Shown here piece after piece: positions 57,717-64,000 of a DNA stretch of 64,000 nucleotides (position 1 is the first letter of the stretch; each line of letters starts with the position of its first letter). The translations under genes were made by a program, and so were the position numbers. A model generated the notes under the pieces. The model did not search any database. It had not been told where the DNA came from and saw nothing but the letters and a program-made list of their open reading frames with translations. Source of the DNA: Clostridia bacterium (GTDB lineage Bacteria; Bacillota; Clostridia; Oscillospirales; Acutalibacteraceae); the NCBI GenBank assembly GCA_017399065.1, contig JAFQEL010000042.1, positions 42,867 to 106,866 on the forward strand. The letters run 5' to 3'.

Positions 57717-60461
57717 ATGATTCAGAAACAGCTAAAAAAACTGCCAATGCTTCTCAGCGGAGCACTCATATGCACTGTGCTGATGTTGGTTGTATATATG
57801 CTCAAAGGTGTATGGCCTTTCGGTGCAGGCAATGTTACCTATGATGATATGGCACAGGGCACGTTACCGATATACTATCACCTTTATGACTGGCTTCACG
57901 GTGATAAGGCAATGGCTTTTGATTGGTATACGGGTCTGGGCACAAACATTGTCAACTCGGGTACGTTTATGCCGCTTGACCTTGTGCTCTGTCTTTTCAG
58001 CCGTGATAAGCTGCTTTACGGCATAGGTATACTGATAATCGTAAAGGTTGCGGCAAGTGCCGTCACCGCAAAATATGTATTTGACAAACTTTTCGGCAAG
58101 GTCAGTCAGATATGGCGTGTGCTTTTCAGCGTGATGTACGCTATGAGCGCATACTCAATGTTTTACTACACAAATTCATTCTGGCTTGATTTTGTAGTCA
58201 TTTTTCCGTTGGTTTTTTACGGACTCAAACGATTGCTTGCAGATAGCAAGCCGCTTGTATTCGTGCTTTTTTATGCATACACACTTTACCTTTCGGTCTA
58301 TATAGGCTTTATGGTTACGCTCGGTGTATTTTTTCTCAGCGGTCTTTACATTCTTCTGCTGTGTGAAAAAGAGAACCGTGGCAAACGCACCTGCCTGCTC
58401 GGTCTCAGCACACTGACGGGTGCTCTGCTCTCAGCCTGGCACAGCGTGCCTATGGCAATTCAGACGCTATCCTCAAAGCGGCTTGAAACAAGCTTTACCG
58501 AGTCAAAAAATTCACCTTTACTTGATATATTCACAACAAACCATATCAACTCCATACCCTCTAAGCTGATGCTATGCGTCGGTCTTCAGCTCGCATTTGT
58601 GCTGACGGTCATTTTTATCATCAGACTGATAAAAGACAAAAAAACAAATAAAGCCTGCTTTGTAGCAGGCAGCTTCTTTTTACTCTTTGCACCTGTTTTA
58701 TTTGAGAACGTCAACCTGTTATGGCACGGCGGAAGCTACATTCAGTTTACGATGCGTTTTTTCTTTATATGTGTATTCGTGCTGTTAACGCTCGCTCTTG
58801 CCTGTATTGACACCTACGGCGAAACACTTTTAAAGCCTAAAAAAAGCTTTACAAAATTTGCCGTATTTGCTCTTATTGTATTTCTTACCGTGATTTTCGT
58901 TTCAGGTGTCATATTCTTCGCAACAAAAACTCTTGGTAAACTCGGCACAGAAGAGACTCTCAGCTATGTAAAAGCCATAGGCTTTGCGATCCTTTTTGCT
59001 TCAGGCATACCGCTGTTTACACTTCTGCTCTGTCAGAAAAAGCATATCACGCAGGCATTCTGTTTTGTGCTCTGCACAGTACAGTCACTCGGAATCTGCT
59101 ATGCAGGCGTAGCAAACGCTCATCAGCAGAAAGACGAAGAAATGCTTTATAACAGCACATCATATTTTGACTACTGCCGTGAGGTTTCACAGCTTGACCT
59201 TGATTGCGGAGAGCTCGGCAGAATCAAAAACTCCGACACCTCACTCAACACCAACTATCCCTTTATACTTCAGACTCCCGCACTTTCAAACTGGACTCAC
59301 AATATTCCTCACTATATGCAGCTTGCCGCAACAAATCTCGGCTACAGCACACAGTACACCCGTATACTCGACTCAGGTGGCACCGCCTTCACCGATGGTA
59401 TACTCGGCATCAAAAAGCTTATAGTAAGAAATCATATAGATGTAAGCAACCAATTCACCAAGCTTGACAGCACCGAAAACTTCGTGCTTTACGAAAACAG
59501 CTATGCTATTGAAGCAGGCTTGCTCGGCGACAAGTCACTCCTTGACGATATAACATCAGCCAAAGCCTATGAAAGATTTGACATACAGAATAAGCTCTAC
59601 CGCTCGTTCACCGCTTCGGATGAATCACTTTTCAGCGTATGCTCAAACAAGGGCGAAACAGCCGACAGGATCAAGCTTACACTCAGCGAAAAAGATGAGC
59701 TTGTTTTCAAATATACGGCAGGCGAAAACGAGGTACTCTACCTCAACACAGCCGACTTCGGCAGTAAATCGCTCAAGATCTCCGTAAACGGTGAGCGTGT
59801 AATTGCTCCGTATTACAAACAAACCAACTACAGCTACTATCCTTCTCAGGCTGTAAACGGCATCCTTACGCTCGGCAGCTTCAATAAAGGCGAAGACGTT
59901 GAGATTACGGTAAGATGTATCAACGATGAAGTTATCACGAACGAAACCGTACAGCTTGCATATATGCCGCTTGACAAAATGACTCAGCTTAATTCGATGT
60001 ATAAGGACACTGTAACCGATATAAGCGTCGGCAAAACAAGCCTTACGGTCAGCTACAATAACACTTACGGCGACGGCAAATATATATTTATTCCCGTTAC
60101 CTTCGACAATGGCTGGAAATGTACGCTCAACGGCGAAAAGGCTCAGGTGCTCAGTGCACTCGGCTCATATATCGCGGTTGAGCTGCCCGAAGGCAGCGGC
60201 ACATTTACTCTCAGGCACACTTCACCCGGACTTGAAATTGGGCTTGTGCTCAGCACTGTCGGTCTTATTATGGCAGGTGTGATGTTACTGCTTAAAAAAC
60301 GAGATTACGACTTGCCGAAAATCATTACGGTAACTGTACTGTGGCTTTTCATACTGCTGTTTGCCGCATCGGTGATCTTTATTTATGCTGTATCAATTTT
60401 ATTTTTCGCAGTCAGTATAGTAGATATGATAAAAAACGGTATTCCTTCAGAGGTGAAATAA
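57717..60461 (+). CDS. YfhO family membrane protein
   Basis: A 914-residue polytopic protein of the YfhO family, GT-C-fold proteins linked to glycosylation of teichoic acids or other surface polymers in Gram-positives. It has about 12 helices over residues 10-490, a large extracellular beta-rich domain (about 500-830) and two or three C-terminal helices. PFGAGNVTYDDMAQ and WYTGLGTNIVNSGTFMPLDL (about 35-90) form the conserved first loop with its DD motif. It lies between the C_GCAxxG protein and parA and touches the parA start. Confidence 0.92.
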   Translation: MIQKQLKKLPMLLSGALICTVLMLVVYMLKGVWPFGAGNVTYDDMAQGTLPIYYHLYDWLHGDKAMAFDWYTGLGTNIVNSGTFMPLDLVLCLFSRDKLLYGIGILIIVKVAASAVTAKYVFDKLFGKVSQIWRVLFSVMYAMSAYSMFYYTNSFWLDFVVIFPLVFYGLKRLLADSKPLVFVLFYAYTLYLSVYIGFMVTLGVFFLSGLYILLLCEKENRGKRTCLLGLSTLTGALLSAWHSVPMAIQTLSSKRLETSFTESKNSPLLDIFTTNHINSIPSKLMLCVGLQLAFVLTVIFIIRLIKDKKTNKACFVAGSFFLLFAPVLFENVNLLWHGGSYIQFTMRFFFICVFVLLTLALACIDTYGETLLKPKKSFTKFAVFALIVFLTVIFVSGVIFFATKTLGKLGTEETLSYVKAIGFAILFASGIPLFTLLLCQKKHITQAFCFVLCTVQSLGICYAGVANAHQQKDEEMLYNSTSYFDYCREVSQLDLDCGELGRIKNSDTSLNTNYPFILQTPALSNWTHNIPHYMQLAATNLGYSTQYTRILDSGGTAFTDGILGIKKLIVRNHIDVSNQFTKLDSTENFVLYENSYAIEAGLLGDKSLLDDITSAKAYERFDIQNKLYRSFTASDESLFSVCSNKGETADRIKLTLSEKDELVFKYTAGENEVLYLNTADFGSKSLKISVNGERVIAPYYKQTNYSYYPSQAVNGILTLGSFNKGEDVEITVRCINDEVITNETVQLAYMPLDKMTQLNSMYKDTVTDISVGKTSLTVSYNNTYGDGKYIFIPVTFDNGWKCTLNGEKAQVLSALGSYIAVELPEGSGTFTLRHTSPGLEIGLVLSTVGLIMAGVMLLLKKRDYDLPKIITVTVLWLFILLFAASVIFIYAVSILFFAVSIVDMIKNGIPSEVK

Positions 60462-61229
60462 ATGGGTAAAATAATTGCAATAGTAAATCAGAAAGGCGGC
60501 GTAGGCAAAACCACTACCGCCGTCAACCTTACAGCCGCTGTCGGTGCACAGGGCAAAAAGGTACTGCTTGTAGATATCGACCCGCAGGGCAACGCAACAA
60601 GCGGTCTGGGTATAAACAAGCGTGAGGTAAAGCTCTCATCCTATGACAATATAATCAACTCAACACCTGCCTCGCAGACGATAATACATTCCCCCTTCAA
60701 AAATGTTGACGTTATCCCGTCTACAATGGACCTTGCGGGCGCTGAGCTTGAGCTTGTCGATGTAGAAAGACGTGAGGCAAAGCTTCGCTCCTGCCTTGCA
60801 CTTGTAAAATCGCAGTACGATTTCATTTTTCTCGACTGTCCGCCTTCACTCGGTCTTATAACGCTCAACGGACTGTGTGCAGCAGATACTCTGCTTGTGC
60901 CTATCCAGTGCGAATACTATGCACTCGAGGGTCTTTCACAGCTTATTTCAACCGTACGTAACATCAAGCGCCTTTACAATCCGCTCATAGATATCGAAGG
61001 TGTACTGCTGACAATGTATGACGGCAGACTCAACCTCACACAGCAGGTAGTTGACGAGGTAAAGAAATTCTTCCCGAAAAAGGTTTTCAATACCGTTATC
61101 CCCCGCACCGTCAGACTTTCCGAGGCACCGAGCTTCGGTCAGCCCGTTATGTACTACGACCGTAACTCAAAGGGCACCTTCGCCTACGATAACCTTGCAA
61201 CCGAACTTATAAACAAAAGCACTACATAA
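60462..61229 (+). CDS. parA: Chromosome partitioning ATPase ParA (Soj)
   Basis: A Walker-type ATPase of 255 residues that moves or regulates chromosomal origins together with ParB and can affect DnaA. The deviant Walker A is KGGVGKTT (11-18), with DIDPQGNATSGLG and FLDCPPSLGLITLN as the A' and B motifs. It begins immediately after the yfhO stop codon, with GAGG inside yfhO, which implies co-transcription with that operon. Confidence 0.96.
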   Translation: MGKIIAIVNQKGGVGKTTTAVNLTAAVGAQGKKVLLVDIDPQGNATSGLGINKREVKLSSYDNIINSTPASQTIIHSPFKNVDVIPSTMDLAGAELELVDVERREAKLRSCLALVKSQYDFIFLDCPPSLGLITLNGLCAADTLLVPIQCEYYALEGLSQLISTVRNIKRLYNPLIDIEGVLLTMYDGRLNLTQQVVDEVKKFFPKKVFNTVIPRTVRLSEAPSFGQPVMYYDRNSKGTFAYDNLATELINKSTT

Positions 61230-61243
61230 GGAGGACATATATA

Positions 61244-62098
61244 ATGGCAGCTAAAAAAGGCGGACTCGGACGCGGACTCGACGCGCTCCTTGTAGATAAC
61301 TCAATTGAGAACACCTCAGCATCCTCCGCAGTAAAATTAAAGCTCAATGAAATTGAGCCCAACAAAAATCAGCCCCGAAAAAACTTCGATGATGAAGCTC
61401 TTTCAGAGCTTGCCGCGAGCATCGAAAAGCACGGTGTTATCCAGCCGCTTCTCGTCAGACCTCTTACTGGCGGCACATATCAGCTTGTAGCCGGCGAAAG
61501 ACGCTGGCGTGCTTCAAGAATGGCAGGCCTCACGGAAGTACCCGTGGTAATCAGAGAGCTCAATGACGCAGATGCGGCTGCACTTGCACTTATCGAAAAC
61601 CTTCAGCGTGAAGACCTCGACCCGATTGAAGAGGCTGAGGGCTACAAATACCTTATGGACACATACGGTGCTACCCAGGAGGAAGCCGCACAGAGAGTCG
61701 GTAAATCACGCTCCGCAGTTGCAAACCTTATGCGTCTGCTTGCACTTCCAAAAGATGTACTCGAGCTTGTAAGAAGCAAGTCTCTCTCCGCAGGTCACGC
61801 AAGGACTCTGCTTCCGCTTGAGGATGCGGCGCTTATCTCGCAGTTTGCAAAAGAGGTAATCGAAAAAGGTCTTTCTGTCAGAGAAACAGAGAAATGGGTC
61901 AAGGATTTCCTTAAGCCCAAAAAGCCTTCAAAGCCCACTGCCGAAAAAGACAAGTATTTCACAGAGGTCGAGCTTTCACTCTGCGAAACGCTTGCAAGAA
62001 AGGTAAGCGTTAAAGGCGGAGAAAAAGGCGGCTCGATCACAATAGAGTTCTTTGACAAAGACGACCTTATGAAAATAGCAAAGCTTTTTGAGGAATAA
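61244..62098 (+). CDS. parB: Chromosome partitioning protein ParB (Spo0J)
   Basis: A CTP-dependent DNA clamp that loads at parS sites, 284 residues. The N-terminal domain has LGRGLDALL, NQPRKNFDDEALSELAASI and GERRWRASRMAGL, the CTP-binding motifs. The helix-turn-helix region is EEAAQRVGKSRSAVANLMRLL, followed by a linker and C-terminal dimer domain. The start has AAGGAGG. I saw no TGTTTCACGTGAAACA-like parS site in the window. Its context (no gidA or trmE next door) differs from the usual origin-proximal cluster. Confidence 0.96.
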   Translation: MAAKKGGLGRGLDALLVDNSIENTSASSAVKLKLNEIEPNKNQPRKNFDDEALSELAASIEKHGVIQPLLVRPLTGGTYQLVAGERRWRASRMAGLTEVPVVIRELNDADAAALALIENLQREDLDPIEEAEGYKYLMDTYGATQEEAAQRVGKSRSAVANLMRLLALPKDVLELVRSKSLSAGHARTLLPLEDAALISQFAKEVIEKGLSVRETEKWVKDFLKPKKPSKPTAEKDKYFTEVELSLCETLARKVSVKGGEKGGSITIEFFDKDDLMKIAKLFEE

Positions 62099-62100
62099 TA

Positions 62101-63837
62101 ATGGCACTTGACGGACTTACCCTTAGCTTTTTAAGAAAAGAAATTGCAGATACGGCAGTAGGCTGCCGTGTTGAAAAGGTGCACCAACCCTCCCGTGAGG
62201 AGTTGGTGCTTGTTCTGCGTGGCAGAAACGGAGCGCATAAGCTGCTATTAAGTGCAGGCGCAAACTCACCTAAAATACATTTCACGGCTTTTCCGCCCGA
62301 AAACCCTGCAAAGCCGCCGATGCTCTGTATGTTGCTTCGCAAGCACCTCACCTCTGCGCTGCTGACAAACATAAGACAGGAAGGGCTCGAACGTGCGCTA
62401 TTTCTTGATTTTGATGCAACAAACGAAATCGGCAACCCCGTAAAGCTCACACTCTGTATTGAAATAATGGCACAATACAGCAACATTATCCTCATAAACG
62501 AAGAAGGAATTATACTCGATGCCGTTAAGCGTGTTGACAGCGAAACCTCTTCACTCAGGCAGATTCTGCCCGGTATGCTGTACAAAATGCCGCCTAAGCA
62601 AAACAAGCCCGACCTTACGGAAATCAGCTCATTTGATGCGGCTGCCAGTGCCTCAGAGAAAGACGGCAAAACCGCAAGCGGTGCAATACTCGCAAGCGTG
62701 CAGGGTCTCTCCCCTATCGTCTGCCGTGAGGTTGTGAGCAGAGCAATCGGTGAGGATAAGCGTGCAGAAATGCTCACCGAAAACGATATGAAATTAATTG
62801 CTGCAGAGCTTGACAGACTCAAAACCTGCGAGCCGAAGCCTTGTGCGGTAATTGACCCAAGCGGTAAACCTTTGGATTTCTCATTCAGGGAAATCACACA
62901 GTACGGTGATAACGCACAGCTCAAATTCTTCGATTCATTTTCGGCTTTGCTTGATGATTTCTACTATGAAAAAGACAGAATCGAGCGAACAAAGCAGAAT
63001 TCATCCGAGCTTCAGAAGCTCGTCGCAAACCTTATACAGCGTACTGCAAGAAAGCTCGACCTTCAGCGTGCGGAGCTAAGCCAGTGTGCTGACCGTGAGC
63101 AGCTTAAAATAAATGCTGAGCTTATTGCCGCAAACATCTATCAACTCAAAAAAGGCGCACCTTTTTACGAGGTTTACAACTACTATACCAATGAGATGAT
63201 AAGGATAAACGCAAACCCTGCATTGACACCCAATGAAAACTCACAGCGGTATTACAAAGAATACCGCAAGGCAAAAACAGCCGAGCAGATGCTTACCAAC
63301 CTTATCGCTCAGGGCGAAGAGGAGCTTGCTTATCTCGACACTGTTGCCGACTCACTTTCACGTGCGGAAACAACAGCACAGATCGGTGAAATCCGAGCAG
63401 AATTAAGTCATACGGGTTATCTCAAATCCAAACAAAAGCCGGGTACAAAAGCACCGAAGCCTTTGAGTCCTATGGAATATGAATCAAGCGACGGATTCAC
63501 AATTCTTGTCGGCAGAAACAACGAGCAGAATGACAGACTCTCGCTCAGAACAGCCTCAAAAAACGATTTGTGGCTTCATACGCAGAATTTTCCGGGCTCA
63601 CACACAATAATTGTTACAAACGGTGAAGAAGTGCCCGAGGATACACTTGTTGAGGCAGCAATCATAGCGGCATACCACAGCAGAGCAAGACAAAGCTCCG
63701 GCGTGCCTGTCGACTATACACAGGTAAGAAACCTTAAAAAGCCGCAGGGTGCAAAACCCGGTAAGGTTATCTACCACGTTTACAATACCCTTTATGTAAC
63801 ACCCGACAGAGATATAGTAAATAACTTAAGCAAATAA
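62101..63837 (+). CDS. rqcH: Rqc2 homologue RqcH (NFACT family, formerly FbpA)
   Basis: A 578-residue NFACT protein that binds stalled 50S-peptidyl-tRNA complexes and adds alanine tails to mark nascent chains for decay. The NFACT-N domain (1-200) begins LDGLTLSFLRKEI. Coiled-coil arms follow (about 290-430), and the NFACT-R domain carries DLWLHTQNFPGSHTII (about 500-515). The C-terminal NFACT-C module of longer homologues appears to be absent. It starts 2 bases after the parB stop, as the last gene of the operon. Confidence 0.94.
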   Translation: MALDGLTLSFLRKEIADTAVGCRVEKVHQPSREELVLVLRGRNGAHKLLLSAGANSPKIHFTAFPPENPAKPPMLCMLLRKHLTSALLTNIRQEGLERALFLDFDATNEIGNPVKLTLCIEIMAQYSNIILINEEGIILDAVKRVDSETSSLRQILPGMLYKMPPKQNKPDLTEISSFDAAASASEKDGKTASGAILASVQGLSPIVCREVVSRAIGEDKRAEMLTENDMKLIAAELDRLKTCEPKPCAVIDPSGKPLDFSFREITQYGDNAQLKFFDSFSALLDDFYYEKDRIERTKQNSSELQKLVANLIQRTARKLDLQRAELSQCADREQLKINAELIAANIYQLKKGAPFYEVYNYYTNEMIRINANPALTPNENSQRYYKEYRKAKTAEQMLTNLIAQGEEELAYLDTVADSLSRAETTAQIGEIRAELSHTGYLKSKQKPGTKAPKPLSPMEYESSDGFTILVGRNNEQNDRLSLRTASKNDLWLHTQNFPGSHTIIVTNGEEVPEDTLVEAAIIAAYHSRARQSSGVPVDYTQVRNLKKPQGAKPGKVIYHVYNTLYVTPDRDIVNNLSK

Positions 63838-63870
63838 AAGAACGCTTGTAAAGGCATAAAGTGATATAGT

Positions 63871-63924
63871 CCCCTTAGAGTAGACACTCGAAAAAAGAAA
63901 AATTTTCGAGACTACACTAAGGGG
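63871..63924. repeat. Large dyad between rqcH and the transposase gene
   Basis: CCCCTTAG (63871-63878) and CTCGAAAA (63887-63894) pair with TTTTCGAG (63903-63910) and CTAAGGGG (63917-63924). It may be the left end of the insertion sequence, the rqcH terminator, or both. Confidence 0.55.
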
Positions 63925-63932
63925 ATTGTTTT

Positions 63933-64000
63933 ATGGGAAGAAAAGGATATAAGTACAAGAAATATTCAGCAGAGCAGAAAATGTCAGCAGTACAAGACTA
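63933..64000 (+). mobile_element. IS3-type transposase OrfA, 5' end only
   Basis: The first 22 residues (MGRKGYKYKKYSAEQKMSAVQ) resemble the start of IS3-family OrfA proteins, a basic helix-turn-helix domain (KYSAEQK... is the usual opening). The window edge cuts the rest. The ATG is 9 bases after GGGGATT. Identification rests on few residues and on the dyad just upstream, so it is moderate. Confidence 0.55.

Noticed and set aside
1..64000. CRISPR array or prophage
   Set aside because: No regularly spaced direct repeats, cas genes or phage structural genes were seen anywhere in the window.

Overview
The window comes from a low-to-mid GC, spore-forming, anaerobic Gram-positive bacterium of the class Clostridia, most like the Oscillospiraceae/Ruminococcaceae (gut Eubacterium siraeum/Ruminococcus type). 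The evidence is a mraZ-rsmH-ftsL-PBP cell-division cluster, a complete spoIIA operon (spoIIAA-spoIIAB-sigF), a SpoVAE-type germination protein, strong TTGACA-17-TATAAT promoters with AGGAGG ribosome sites, a flavodiiron protein opposite rubrerythrin, and a glycyl radical enzyme. This placement is inferred from gene content; no rRNA lies in the window.

Layout. 1-2.7 kb (minus): start of the division cluster, ending in a PBP cut by the window edge. 2.9-9.3 kb (minus): rpmB, a sugar module (GH29 fucosidase, YjdF-like membrane protein, HAD phosphatase), a Gfo/Idh oxidoreductase with an EamA transporter, and secG. 9.5-20.6 kb (minus): a long housekeeping operon tsaE-tsaB-rpiB-rplI-dnaB-tilS-ftsH-topoisomerase B-topoisomerase A, with rodA divergent at 20.7 kb. 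21.9-23.8 kb: flavodiiron protein and rubrerythrin, divergent. 23.8-32.8 kb (minus): cell-surface sugar cluster. rfbF-rfbG-rfbH make a CDP-3,6-dideoxyhexose precursor and are followed by an SDR, a GT2 glycosyltransferase, a TIM-barrel protein, a Nudix hydrolase and a RAYT transposase that carries REP palindromes inside its own reading frame; a 705-residue membrane protein lies upstream. 33.0-36.0 kb: two small genes and rmlA-rmlC-rmlD (plus) for dTDP-rhamnose, without rmlB. 36.0-39.3 kb (minus): spoIIA operon, folC and an uncharacterised LYHGS protein. 39.5 kb: tRNA-Lys. 39.6-44.1 kb (minus): a three-gene operon of activase, divergent glycyl radical enzyme and FGGY sugar kinase. 44.2-45.7 kb: spoVAE and an acyltransferase. 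45.8-48.9 kb (minus): secreted beta-helix (GH110-like), CAT-like acetyltransferase and EamA protein, each preceded by the same short hairpin. 49.1-50.2 kb (plus): azlCD. 50.3-54.2 kb (minus): acpP, an isomerase/oxidoreductase fusion and a DUF1846 protein. 54.3-63.8 kb (plus): nagA, a structured leader, MTA/SAH nucleosidase, a PflX-like radical SAM protein, a C_GCAxxG_C_C protein, YfhO, parA-parB and rqcH. The right edge cuts the first gene of an IS3-type element.

How the parts fit. Most of the window is core metabolism and cell-cycle machinery. The accessory parts deal with surface sugars (CDP-dideoxyhexose, dTDP-rhamnose, YfhO and other polytopic membrane proteins) and with host or dietary glycans (fucosidase, GH110-like protein, NagA, sugar isomerase/dehydrogenases, sugar kinase). 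The strongest candidates for new biology are the activase/glycyl-radical-enzyme/kinase operon with its degenerate RIHGT radical loop, the REP palindromes translated as part of the RAYT, the hairpin repeated in front of three consecutive genes, and the three-hairpin leader before the nucleosidase. Several promoters carry short perfect palindromes at the -10 or start site that look like unassigned operators.
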